Shown here piece after piece: positions 1 through 12,400 of a DNA stretch of 58,113 nt. The stretch lies in contig SYJV01000198.1 of the NCBI GenBank assembly GCA_005798335.1, positions 1 to 58,113 of the forward strand. The letters are read 5' to 3'. The DNA is from Planctomycetaceae bacterium (GTDB lineage: Bacteria; Planctomycetota; Planctomycetia; Pirellulales; Pirellulaceae). The translations under genes and the position numbers were made by a program. Position 1 is the first letter of the stretch. Every line of letters starts with the position of its first letter. The notes below the pieces were generated by a model. The model saw nothing but the letters and a program-made list of their open reading frames with translations. It searched no databases and was not told the DNA's origin.

Positions 1-3000
1 ACTCCGATTCTGTTTGCGCAAGATGTGAATTTTACTGCCGAGCTAATGAAAGCCTCGATTATTCGCGCGATCAATTCGGCGCAGGATACGTCGCTGGTGG
101 CAAAGAATCGAGGCGGTGGTACGCTGTTTGTCGAGAACGCGATCTCGATTGACTCACCGGTTCCCAACTTTTTCCAACGAGCCATCGAAGATTTGGCCGG
201 CAATGATTTGCGAGCTAATCGCATCAACGATGAGACGCAGTTCACAATCCTGATGCCGGGTTCGCAATTGGATTACGGCGATGCTCCCGATCCACTTTCG
301 ACTACCAATGGTCGATATCCCACACAACATGTCAACGATGGGGCTCGTCATGCGCTTGGGCAGTCGGTGGCAATTCTGGGCGCCTCGATTACGGCGGAAG
401 AAGATGGAACGCCGACTCCTGGCGCGGACGGTGACGGAACCAGCGATGATGGCGTGGTATTTGGATCGGCACTCAATGCACTGGGCGTCTTCAATCGCAA
501 CATTCCAACTACGGTGACGGTCACGATGACCGGTGCGGGTTTTGTCGACGGCTGGATCGACTTCAACGCTGACGGAGATTGGACAGATCCGGGCGAACAA
601 ATTCTCAGTTCGGTTCAGTTCTTTGAACAGTCTGGAACTCAATCGTTTAGCGTTCAAATGCCTGCCACCGCGCCTGTGCCCAACGGTCCGACTCGTACCT
701 ATGCTCGGTTCCGTTCCAGCAGCGTCGGTGGTTTGACACCAACAGGGCTCGCCGTGGACGGTGAAGTCGAGGACTACGCGGTAACGATCGTACCCGGGAC
801 ACCGCCAACTCCTGTTCCCGATACTTATACTTTCAACGAAGACGTGCAACTGAAGACGGTTGATCCAAGTGGAAAGAGCACACCGAATTTCGGCAGCGAT
901 GACGGCGTCGCAGCTAACGATACCGATCCGGAAGGTGGAACGTTTTCAGTTGTACTTGTGAACGGTCCGGCAAACAGTCAGCAGTTCAAATTGAACAGCG
1001 ATGGTACTTTCGAATACACGCCGGTCGCAGACTTCAATGGAACGGACACGTTCACTTACCGTGTCAGCGACGGCATGCTGCTGTCGGAGGCGATCGGTAC
1101 CGTGACCTTGGTCGTTAAAGAAGTTAATGATGTGCCCATTGCCGTCAACGATTCTCTGACGATCAACGAAGACGTTACGCTGACAATTAGTGAAGCTGAA
1201 TTGATGGCGAACGATTTGTCAGGCCCAATTAACGAAACCGCTGTGCAGACGATTCGCGTCACTGGAGTGCAGCCGACCAGCAAGCAAGGTGGTTCGGTCA
1301 GCTTGGTTAACGGCGTGATTACGTATATCCCGCTACCGGATTTCCGAGGTGCGGATCAATTTACTTATACGATCACTGATAATGGAACCACAAACGGTTT
1401 AGCGGCGCCTTTGAGTGCGACGGCGACTGTATTCTTGAATGTTCTGGACAAGAACGATATTCCGATTGCGGGTTCCGATAGCTTGACCGTGACGGAAGAT
1501 TCTAGCGGAACCATCGCGGTCACGACCCTGCTGAGCAACGACTCACCGGGACCAACCGACGAACAGACTCAAACGCTGAGATTCGATCGAGTACAACCCA
1601 CGAGTTCGAAGGGCGGTACGGTCGTACTCTCATCGAACGGTCAAAGTGTGATCTACACTCCCGCCGCTGATTTTGCGGGGACAGATACTTTCTTCTATGA
1701 GATCAGCGACAATGGATTGAGCGGCGGAGTTCTCGATCCGCAAGTAGGTGTGGGGACAGTGACTGTTACGGTCAATCCTGTTAATGATCAGCCGCGTATT
1801 GCCAATGCGATGGGAACGATTACGGTCGTCGAAGATTCGGCCGCACGAGTGGTCGACCTGTCAACCGTGTTCTTTGATCCCGATGTGGTTACCAACGGCG
1901 ACGTTTTGACTTACCGCGTGGTCAGCAATTCTAATGCCGCGCTAGTGAACCCGACAGTCAATGGGAAATCACTGACCCTGTTGCCAGCAGCCGATCGGAA
2001 TGGCTCCAGCGTGATTGTCGTCGAAGCGCGCGACCAACAGGGAACGACTCGAACCGATACGGTTACCTTGATCGTAACCGAAGTCAACGATGCACCACGA
2101 TTAGTGCAAGCATTGCCGGACCGAACGGTGGATGAAGATGTCGCTCCGATTCAGATCACGCTTAGTCCCGCATTCTTCTTTGACCCAGACGTGGCCACCA
2201 ACGGCGATACGTTAACGTTTGCGATCATTGAAAATTCGAATGCCCTGTTGGTGACACCAACGCTCAGCGGTGGTGTGTTGACACTTACTTTGGCAGCCGA
2301 CCAATCTGGGTCGTCTCAGTTCACGATCACAGGAACCGATTCCAAAGGGCAGTCGATCTCTGACAGTTTTCTGCTGATCGTAAACCCAGTCAATGACGCT
2401 CCGAGAACGGTCGCGGACAGCTATACCGTGCCTCAGCGCGGAACACTTAATGCAACTGATGCCCGCGGTATCGTGGGAACGCCGGCTGATGACGGAGTGT
2501 TGGCCAATGATGTGGACGTCGAAGGTAATACCTTCACTGCCTCCGTCGTCACGGGTCCGCAGTTTGGAACTTTGACGCTCAACGCAGACGGTACATTTCG
2601 GTATGTACACAACGGCCAGAACCGTACGACCGACACATTTACCTATCGGGCCAATGACGGTCTGGTCAATAGTGCAGTAACGACCGTAACCATTACCATT
2701 GGCCTGCCGTTGCCGTCGGCGCATCAGAATCCCACGCTGTTCCAGGACGTCAACGCGGATGGGTTCATTTCCCCGATCGATGCATTGTTGATCATCAACT
2801 ACATCAATTCCGGAGCCCCATCCTCCGTGATTGGGTTACCTGCACCACCACCCTATCGCGACGTGAACGGTGACGATTTCATTTCTGCAATTGATGCGCT
2901 GCTGGTGATCAACGAATTGAACCGACGATCCGCTTCTGGAGAAGGTGAAGCAAGCAGTACCGAATTTACGACCCAAGCGTATGCCAGTCGTGTCGCAGTA

Positions 3001-3231
3001 TCCGGCGACCTTGGTTACCACATGATGCCACTTGTTGGAGCTGAACAATATGTTCCCATTTCGTCCGTCGAGGGTGAGGCCAACTGGTCCGCCGGTTCCC
3101 AGGACTGGCAAGTGGATCTCGATTGGGCGGACGTTTCGAATTCGGCTGACAGCGACCAATCCGAGGCTACGGACGAGGCCTTGGCGGGGTTGATGCTCGA
3201 TTTGGGCATCAACCGCAAACTTAACGACTAA
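1..3231 (+). CDS. Giant secreted dockerin protein, 3' part (5' end outside window)
   Basis: The reading frame is open to the first base of the window, so this is the C-terminal part of a larger protein; the GTG at 25 is not a credible start. In order, the visible part holds the tail of a module found five times in the downstream giant gene, an LDYGDAPDP segment, a GEVEDY-type domain (ends near 790), several tandem cadherin-like/VCBS-like repeats with 'ND.P...ND....ED' boundaries (about 800-2700), and a dockerin type I pair (about 2740-2930, DVNADGFISPIDAL and DVNGDDFISAIDAL). A GEGEA motif and an acidic tail follow. In planctomycetes such proteins are exported and probably surface-bound; calcium binding by the dockerin is expected from its D.N.D pattern. 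Domain order and wording match the gene at 3424-19281 almost line by line, so the two are tandem paralogues. Ligand and partner are unknown. Confidence 0.9.
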   Translation, partial: TPILFAQDVNFTAELMKASIIRAINSAQDTSLVAKNRGGGTLFVENAISIDSPVPNFFQRAIEDLAGNDLRANRINDETQFTILMPGSQLDYGDAPDPLSTTNGRYPTQHVNDGARHALGQSVAILGASITAEEDGTPTPGADGDGTSDDGVVFGSALNALGVFNRNIPTTVTVTMTGAGFVDGWIDFNADGDWTDPGEQILSSVQFFEQSGTQSFSVQMPATAPVPNGPTRTYARFRSSSVGGLTPTGLAVDGEVEDYAVTIVPGTPPTPVPDTYTFNEDVQLKTVDPSGKSTPNFGSDDGVAANDTDPEGGTFSVVLVNGPANSQQFKLNSDGTFEYTPVADFNGTDTFTYRVSDGMLLSEAIGTVTLVVKEVNDVPIAVNDSLTINEDVTLTISEAELMANDLSGPINETAVQTIRVTGVQPTSKQGGSVSLVNGVITYIPLPDFRGADQFTYTITDNGTTNGLAAPLSATATVFLNVLDKNDIPIAGSDSLTVTEDSSGTIAVTTLLSNDSPGPTDEQTQTLRFDRVQPTSSKGGTVVLSSNGQSVIYTPAADFAGTDTFFYEISDNGLSGGVLDPQVGVGTVTVTVNPVNDQPRIANAMGTITVVEDSAARVVDLSTVFFDPDVVTNGDVLTYRVVSNSNAALVNPTVNGKSLTLLPAADRNGSSVIVVEARDQQGTTRTDTVTLIVTEVNDAPRLVQALPDRTVDEDVAPIQITLSPAFFFDPDVATNGDTLTFAIIENSNALLVTPTLSGGVLTLTLAADQSGSSQFTITGTDSKGQSISDSFLLIVNPVNDAPRTVADSYTVPQRGTLNATDARGIVGTPADDGVLANDVDVEGNTFTASVVTGPQFGTLTLNADGTFRYVHNGQNRTTDTFTYRANDGLVNSAVTTVTITIGLPLPSAHQNPTLFQDVNADGFISPIDALLIINYINSGAPSSVIGLPAPPPYRDVNGDDFISAIDALLVINELNRRSASGEGEASSTEFTTQAYASRVAVSGDLGYHMMPLVGAEQYVPISSVEGEANWSAGSQDWQVDLDWADVSNSADSDQSEATDEALAGLMLDLGINRKLND

Positions 3232-3283
3232 CGTCAATTAAGATGGAAGTCGATATGAAGAATTTCAGTGGCTTTGGTAGAAG

Positions 3284-3349
3284 GGTCGCGCCAAAAACGA
3301 AGTGGCGCTGACCGCAGAAGTTAGAACTGTACATCACAGATGGTGATGT
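3284..3349 (+). promoter_or_regulatory. Two hairpins between the giant genes
   Basis: In the 192-nt gap between the two giant genes, 3284-3313 forms a stem GGTCGCGCCA/TGGCGCTGACC with one bulged base. Then 3331-3349 is a perfect 7-bp palindrome ACATCAC/GTGATGT with a 5-nt loop. The first may slow or end transcription of the upstream gene, although no T-run follows it. The second could be an operator or part of the leader of the downstream gene. Function is inferred from position only. Confidence 0.35.
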
Positions 3350-3423
3350 GTAGGTGTGTAATTAGATTACTCATCCCGATTAGTTAATTGTCAAAACTTA
3401 TTGTATTGAAAAAGGTAAGTCGC

Positions 3424-6400
3424 ATGGCTAGCGATCTTCGCTTACGGCAAATTTCTTCCGCCAAGCTTGCCAAACAGCGCCGCAACCGCCTTCGCCGGAT
3501 GTTGCTCGAGAATTTTGAATCGCGCACGTTAATGGCCTTTGATGCTTTGAGTCCTGAAGGTCAGCAGGCAGCATTGATTAACAACGAGCCATGCGCCTCA
3601 CCATCGCATTCCGAAAATTCTGCAAGCAACAACACATTGATGGTCAATGGTGATGTAGCCAACACACTCAATTCTGTGTATGGCGGCGACGGTGGTGCTG
3701 TGGCTGCGCAGCCATGGTTTCCGCTGGTGGAAAATGCGTATCAAGCATGGAGCCAGCAAGAGGGTTTAGCGTTCTCAGTTTTGAGCTTGGGAGGCCTAGT
3801 CGGTGAGGGTGAAGGATTGCGAGCCGAAGGCGAAGCCGGCGGTCCACGATTATTGTCGGTCGCGCCGAATTCGGGAGACATTTTTACATTTAATGGAGTT
3901 AATCAGTTAACCGATTCGCCCACGGAGTTAACCTTCCGATTCGATGGTTCCGGAGACATTGCACCAGCAACACTGGCAGGCGGAATTCGCATCACGCGCG
4001 CCGGTGGCGATGCAACGTTTGGAAATGCCAATGACCAACTCGTTTCGCCAGGCTTCCTTGGATTTGGTGACAATAACCGAATTGTGATTTCTCGATTTGC
4101 ATCAACTTTGCCAGATGATCTTTATCGTGTTGAGTTCATAGGAGCGGACGTTCCGGCTCAAGGCTTGACTGCTATTCGCAATACCAATGGCTTGCGTCTA
4201 ACACCGCGTTTTGGAAATACTGATCGAGATACCGTTCTATTCAACTTGGAACTTGGCGCTCAAGTTGTGGCGGTCGTGCCGCAGCCTGTCGACCGAGCTG
4301 CTGATGGCTCACTCGATCCAAAGTTAAAAGAGATTCACGTTTTTTTCAATGACGACAATTTATATCCCGTTGCGGTTGAAACAGGTGCGATTACTCCGAA
4401 CCCAACGGTCGTAGATCCTGCGTTTTATCAATTGATTTTGACCCAAGACACCGTTCAGCCGCACGACGACGTTGTATTTCGCCCGAGCAAAGTCAAATAC
4501 GACCCGGCATTGGACCGCGCGATTTTGGAGTTCGCTAGCGATATTCATGCACTGGCCAATGGTGCTGGGACTTTTCGATTGCGAGTTGGCTCCAGCGACA
4601 ACGTAGCATCGGCAGTGCAGCTTCCAGTAGTTACCAATACGATACCGGGCAGCGATCCGGCGGGTTTCCTGGGTAGCGCATTTGATTTTGGAGCGATCAA
4701 TTCGACAACTTCAAGAATTATCTCTGAACAAATCGTTACAGTTTCTAACCCGCTGGCACTCGATTATCCAGGCTCCAATCAAGAACCCGGCCATCGGGAC
4801 ATTCAGGACGAGAACCATCTGGCACGCTCGGCAGATAGCAATTCACAGATAACAACGGCCCAGTATAACTTTGCATTAGATCGATCGTACGGAATCAACG
4901 CCAACAACCAACCGGTATTTACGTCGATCACTCCGGACCAAATCGAGCGCATTCGTGAAATATTTGATTTTTATTCAGCCCAGCTCGGGATCGACTTTGT
5001 CGAAACGCCTTCATCAGGTATGACCGTCGTAGTTGGTGATCTGGCTCCTAACGGTAAAACAAGCGGTCCCGGAGACGTTGCTGGAGTAGCATCGACCAAT
5101 AATATCACCAGCGGGTTGGCAATCATGGACGGTGCCGAATCATGGAACAATAGTTTAGGTGGCGATTTTTTTAGCATCGCGCTGCACGAAATCGGCCACA
5201 TGCTCGGACTGGGACATGCGTATGAGCTACCTGCTGGTACCGTTCAAGCAAACGGGCCGATCGATTTCATCTTCCCAGGGGACCACGACGTTGCCCACGG
5301 ACGGCACTTGTATCGCCCTGACAATCGAGACGTCGATCTCTATCGATTTCAAGTTCAGGCGGGAGTCTCGGGCGACGTAACAATCGAGGCCGTTGCTGAA
5401 CGGTTGGCAAACAGCAGCAATCTAGATTCCCATCTCACTCTGTTAAGACAAACTTCGGCGGGTTTGGAAGTCGTATCTGCGAACGACGACTATTTCAGTT
5501 CCGATTCTTTGATCAAGGCGAAGTTGTCTCCGGGAGTTTACTTTGTCGGCGTGACCAGTTCTGGCAATAGTGACTTCAATGCTGCAACAGGCGACACAGG
5601 TGCCGGCGGCGTCAGTCAAGGAAGTTACCAACTACGTTTTGATTTTGTTCCCGCAGTGGCAACCTCGATTGTCGACACAACTGGAACGGCGCTCGACGGA
5701 GACGGTGACAATCAACCCGGCGGCAATTTTAATTTCTGGTTTCGCACTGCGGCACCCTTAGGAACGGCCGCCAGCGGTGCGCCGAAGACAATCTACGTCG
5801 ACAAGGGTTACACAGGCGCGCAAATTGGTTCTCCATCACAGCCATTCAACAATCTACCCGCCGCTGCCGCGGCGACCGCTCCTGGAGATATCCTGCGTGT
5901 TGTGGGCAGCATTGGAGCCGACAAGAATTTGGCAACGACGGCTGATAATCTTGCCTACGAAATCGGTCGTGGAGGCGTTGGCAACGTAGCTTTGTCGGAC
6001 GGTGTCGTATTTGAAGTTCCACGTGGCGTGACAATGATGATCGACGCCGGAGCGATCATTAAAACGCGTGGCAGCCGAATTATCGCCGGCAGTCGCGATG
6101 CCGGTGTCGATAATCGATTCTCGTCGATCCAGGTGCTTGGCACTCCGCAGCGATCGGTACTGTTCACCAGCTACAATGACGAATCGCTGGGTGTTGATAC
6201 CAACCCCTTGGTGACCACACCCCGAGCTGGCGATTGGGGCGGAATCGAAATCCATAACGACATCGATCGAGCGGAAGGACGAGGCGATTACGAACGAGCT
6301 GGTATTTTCCTGAACTACTTATCGCATGCCGATATGAAATATGGTGGTGGGCAAATCACCGTTACGAATCCAAGTCCAACGATCAGTTCCATCCACCTCA

Positions 6401-9400
6401 GCGAATCTCGTCCAACGCTGCTGAACAACAAGATTCAATTTGCTTCGGACTCGGCAATTTCAGCCGATCCGAACAGTTTTGAAGAGACTTTGTTTACCGA
6501 ACCAAGATACCAATTGTTTGGACCGTACCGGCCCGACTATGATCGCGTGGGTCCAGAGATTCGCGGCAATCTCGTAATCAGCAACACGCTCAACGGTTTG
6601 TTTGTTCGCATCGCAACTGCCCCGGGTGGCCGGCTCCAAACGCTAGATTTGGCCGCGCGATTTGATGATGTCGATATCACTCATATCTTGGGTGAAAACT
6701 TAATCGTTGCCGGAACTCCAGGCGGCTCCTTTTTGGAAACTGTGGCGCCAGATATCAGCCGCATCCAATTTCAAAACGCAACTGGAGGCAGTTTAACCGT
6801 CGGCGCGATTCATCGTTATCGGGTTACGTTTGTCGATCGCTTTGGTGGCGAGAGCATTCCCAGCGTTGGTAGCCCGCAAGTGACTGTCTCGGCAGGTAGA
6901 GCCGTACAAATCAATAATCTGCCAGCCGCTACCGGTGATTTTGTTGGCAGGCGATTGTGGCGCAACGTTCCTCAAACTGGTGCATCGGTACTGGTCGCCG
7001 AACTCGATGGTGACACTACTAGTTACACCGACCTTGGTGCCAATTTAGGAATAATCTTGGCCAACCCGAATGCGACATCACTACAACGCGCCAGGCCGGA
7101 TGCTCGATTGGCAGTTGATCCGGGAATCATCGTCAAGTCACAGGGTTCGCGCATCGAAGTCGGCATCGGTGCACAGTTCCTGGCGGAAGGCACGCCTGAG
7201 AACAAAGTTGTTTTCACCAGCCGCTTTGATGATCGCTACGGAGCAGGCGGTACGTTCGACACCAATAACGATGGGCAAGGCAGTACTCCTGGCGCTGGCA
7301 ATTGGGGCGGTATCATCGCTCGCCATCTGTCGTCGTTGAGTATCGATTCAGCATTGATAACCTACGCCGGAGGTGTGACAAGTTTACCGGGCGGTGCGGG
7401 TGGTTTTAGTGCCGTTGAATTGCATCAAGCGAATGGGCGCATTGCCCGTTCGATATTTGAAAATAACGGTAACGGACAAGGCGGCAATTTGCCGTTACGG
7501 GATGGTCGAGGCAACAATGATCCGAGCGTCATTTACGTCCGTGCCAGCCAGCCGGTCATCGTCGATAATATCTTTCGCGGTAATTCCGTTGCCGGAACTG
7601 CGGCGATCAGCATCAATGCTAACGCCATGAAAGCGGAACCCGTTCAAGATCAAGGACGGCAAATAGGCGACAACGAGAGGCGCGCTGGATCGCTAGGTAA
7701 CTTGGGTCCGCTGGTTCGCGGAAATCGTTTGGGCGGAAATGGATTGAACGGTTTGCGCATTCGCGGTGCGACCTTGACCACCGACTCGGTATGGGATGAT
7801 ACCGACATCGTGCATGTCCTTCAAAGCGAAATCGTGGTACCCAATTTTCATACCTACGGTGGGCTCCGATTACAAAGTCGAGTTGATGAGAGTTTGGTCG
7901 TAAAGCTCGACACCGGAGCCGGCATCACTGCCAGTGGAAGCCCTTTGGATATATCGGACCGCATTGGTGGATCGGTTCAAGTAATCGGGACACCGGGCTT
8001 TCCCGTGGTGTTAACGAGCATTAAGGACGATTCTGTCGGTGCAGGTTTTGGTCCAGACGGCCAGGCACTACTCGACACAGATAATACAAACGCGACGCCA
8101 GCCGCAGGCGACTGGCGAGGTATTCGCCTTGAGTCATTTTCCAATGATCGCAATCTAGACACTGCCATCGAATTGGAATCAGACCAAATCCAAGACGTGG
8201 GCGTCAATGATGATCCATTGGCGGCTCAGTTTCTTGGGACGTTGGCGGCATCAACCCATGGTGGTGACGAAAATCTTCGGTTGGGATTTACGGTCGCCGG
8301 TGCTGTAGCATCGCCTAGCGATCTGGACGTTTATAACTTTGTGGCCACTGCGGGTTCGCAAGTTTGGATCGACATCGATCGTACTGACGCGGCCTTAGAT
8401 TCCGTAATTGAACTGGTTGACGTCAACGGCAACATCCTGGCGCAGAGCGATAATTCGTTGGCGGAGTCGGTTGCCAAAGCACCATTGTTCATCAACAGCA
8501 AACTGATCTTGCCGAGTAACGTGAATGTGCTCGACGCAAGTCCGTTTGCTCCTCGCAATTCTTTGTCGGCGGCAGCCGTTGATTTCCAGTCAACGAATCC
8601 GCTGGATGCCGGTCTGCGAGCTATTTTGCCTGGAGCTGCAGGGGCTCAGAATTCGTATTTTGTGAGAGTTCGCAGCAGCAACGTTGCACCCGGACAATCG
8701 ACGGCGAGACTTCAAAATTCAGCCGAATTGCGGTCAGGCTTGACAACAGGTGCCTACCGCATGCAATTGCGTTTGCAGCAAGAGGACGAAGTTGCTGGAT
8801 CCACCGTCCGATATGCCGATATTCGCTTCGCCACCAACGGTGTTGAGGCGTTGGGTTTGCCCGCTCATTCACCGTTGCTTGGTAACGGAAATGAAGTTGA
8901 GGGTGGACCTGATCTTAACTTTGGAAACCTAGCTACAACGGATCGTGCATCGGGATCAGCGTTGGGTAATCTATCGCCGAACGATGTTGATCTCTATCAA
9001 TTCACGATTAATCGTCAAGGCATCCAAATTCCCGGTAATTTACACATCGGCACAACGATCGATATTGATTATGCGAGCGGTTACGGAGGTCCCAACACTT
9101 CGCTGTGGGTTTATCGACAGGGCGGAGGTTTGGTTTTGGTTGGATCCGATTCAAACGTTGCCGACGATCGGACCGCACCTATGCAAAACACCGACCTCGA
9201 TGACCTGTCTCGCGGGTCATACGGGGCACTCGATTCGTTCATCGGCACCCAAGAGCTACCCGACGGCAATTACATTGTTGCCGTAACTGCTCATAGCCGC
9301 ATCGCGGACCAATTGCTGCAGTACCAACAAGCGGCTCCTCCAAACGCCCTTGTTCGGCTGGAACCCATTGATTCAGTCCGGCGAATCTCAGTTGATCGAT

Positions 9401-12400
9401 TCCGCGACGAGCAAGGGAATTTTATCAATACAACGTATCCCGAGACCGCTTTACCGCCATTGCAAGTCGCATTTGACGGAAACAATCTCTCGGCAGTTAA
9501 TTCAGTGCCATGGACACTCGCCGATGTTACCGCGTATGCGGTTCGGCAAAATGGTAATAACTCGGAGCTTGTGTTTTTTAATGCATTCACCGGTGCGCAA
9601 GAAGCGTTAATTGCGCCAGGCGATGCTAACACCGCGACCTTTGCTCAGGTCTTTGACATTGCTGTCGCGCCAGACGGACGTGTTGCCGCATTTGTAATAC
9701 CTACCGGCACTCAAACAGATGCTAACAGCGGCCAGTTTGTAATTCTGGATTCCACAGGTGGAGGTGGAGGAGCGGCGGCCGCCGGCAATTCCGGGATTGT
9801 GACGCTGACTGCACAACAAACCGCGGCTACACCAACTTTTGCGATCCAGCCGCGCAGTCAAGCTGGTTTTACTCCAGCAAACAATCCTCAGGGAGATGGT
9901 ATCCAATTTAATGCGTTATCGTTTTATAGTGAAACGACGACTACCGCTTTGCAGCTGTACGGTGTAGGTTCTCGAGGAAATGGTCAGACATCCTTCAATG
10001 TTGGTGCCTTGGACGCCAACAATGCGGTGATTGGACTTGGAGCACTAAGTAACGTTACAACCAATATTGTTTACAAACTCGACCCTACAACGGGAGCTGC
10101 GATTAATCCCAATGGAGTTGCTGATCGAACTACGACTGCAGTTTTGACCGGCGCGGGCACCAACAAAGTTGAATTCGGTCGCTTTATCACAACCGGAACC
10201 GTGACTGGCTTGGCAGACATAGGATCGAGTCTATATGCGGTAAGTGATCGAGGCGAGTTATTTGTCGCCAGTGTTGGAGCCGGAACTGCCGCCTTCGGTA
10301 ACGTCAATCCCTTGGCGACGATTATGGATGGGAGCGCGGTCGTCTTCACCTCTCTGTCCGCTGGCCCAAGAAACCTGGAAGGTGGCCGGTTCGCGAATAT
10401 GTTGTTTGGCTCCACCTCCGACGGCACGCTCTATGCCTTCAATACATCAGGCGCTTTGCAGAATGTATTCCCAGGGGGTGCGTTTAAAGTTAAGTCGACT
10501 TCGGCTGCATTCGCAAATGTTCGGGGAATTGGTTTTTCCCCGCTCGATGTCAACTTGTGGCATTTGACGGAAACAGAAAGCGCTTCTGCTGGTCACGGCC
10601 GGTCCGCAACTTTTGATCGGTCTCGGCCTCAAGATCGGGCCGGTGGTAATAGTCTTTACTTCGGTTTTGAAAATCCAGGCCGAACTGTATTGCAAGGAAA
10701 GCAGGATGGGATTTGGAATGGAATCTACGATGTGGCCGCGTATCGAGACACATTCAACTTACCCGGCGGTGCGCATGGTGCAATCGAAAGTCGACCGATC
10801 GACTTGCGCGGATATAGCTCCGAAGACATGCCAACGCTCTATTTCAACTACAACCTGGCCACGGAAAACGCAAACAGTCCCTTAGATGACAACGATGTGC
10901 GAATGCGAGATGCGTTTCGTGTCTACGCAATGCGAGATGACGGCACGTGGGTTGAGCTTGTTACAAGCAACTCTGCGACAAATGGAAACTTTGCCGATTT
11001 CAATGATGAGTTGGACGTCAACGTTAGCGGAATGCGAGACCCGTTCGGTCGCCCTCTTGCTGTTCAAGAAGCTTTTGATAACTCAGCATGGCGTCAAGCC
11101 AGAGCCTCATTGGCGCCTTTAGCTGGCAACAAAAATGTTCGCATTCGGTTCGAATTCAGTAGCGGAGCTTCATTCCGCACGGGTGATGCATTGCGAGGAG
11201 GCGTTGAGCTGAATGCTGTCGAGGGTTCACGAATTGCGGATGGCAACATTTTTGTTGTCGCCCCAGTGGATCAAGCGACCTCCGTTAGTCGCACATTTGA
11301 ATTTGATGTCACCGGAAACGGTGTGTCAGCAGGCAACGTGGCTGTTTCCATATCTCAAAACATGACTGCCGTCCAAGTTCGAGACGCGATCCGCAGTGCA
11401 TTGGCGCAGGCGTTCAACGCAACGGGTCAAGAGTCTAATCTAAATGTTTGGCCAGTTTATGGGCAAACCATCCGTATGTTCAAGTACAACGTTTTGAATG
11501 CCGGACCATTGAGCGTGTCCTCTCGATCCGGCGATCGATTCGGAGTTCAGCTATCAGGTGGTGATCTAACACGGATGGATGAACGCGCTCAAAACAACAC
11601 TGGACGCGGTGTATTTATCGACGACATTATCGTAGGTTTGGCCGAGCGCGGCGAGATGGTAATCAACTCATCTGCCGGCGGGCCGACGTTTGCACAAAAC
11701 CTTCAGTACGAACCGAACGGATTCGCAATCAATGAAATCGAAGAAGGTCGTTACCAGTTGGAGATTCGCACATCGGCAGACTACGGTCATACGCTGAAGA
11801 ACGAAGTCCTCCTACTTCCGCCAGTGTATCAGTTTCCGCCGAACGAAAGCTTGATACTTGGCAGCAGTTATCCAAACTATCCGTCACGCGTATTTGACTC
11901 CAATGATCGACTTAGCCAGGGTCTCAGTATTGACGTTAACACACAAGGTACTGCCGGGATAGCGGATGGAACGCTGTTGACGCTCAGCGATGGATACAAT
12001 CAAGTCAACTTTGAATTCGATCTCAATGGAGCAGCGCAAGCCGGTAATATTCCCATCTCGATCTTGGCAACTGACAATTCTGCCGAAGTTGCCACCAAAA
12101 TTCGCAACTCGATTAACAGCTCGACCGCTCAGTCGCTGTTGAAGATCTCGGCTTCGGTGAATGGGGAAATGCTGCAGTCGGCAAACGTTGACGTGCGCCC
12201 GTCGGGTTCGCCTCGCGTAATATTGCATGGTCCGGCAGCACTAAATCGGACCGGTGACTTTGTTTTCGCCGGAAGCGGCTTGACGATTGTCCGATCAGGA
12301 ACCGAGTCTGGATTCGGTGAAGATCATGGAGATGCAAATCGAAAACGTGATCAAGGCGTTGTCGTGATTTCAAGCTCCACAATGCGCGACAGTTCGCAAT

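Noticed and set aside
154-849. A 231-codon open frame on the minus strand inside the first giant gene
   Set aside because: Its amino-acid content is the antisense of a repetitive beta-domain gene; no ribosome-binding site or domain, and the + strand frame is certain.
3388-3423. TTG start 12 codons before ATG 3424 of the giant gene
   Set aside because: It lies in an AT-rich region without ribosome-binding site, while the ATG has AAAGGTAAG upstream.
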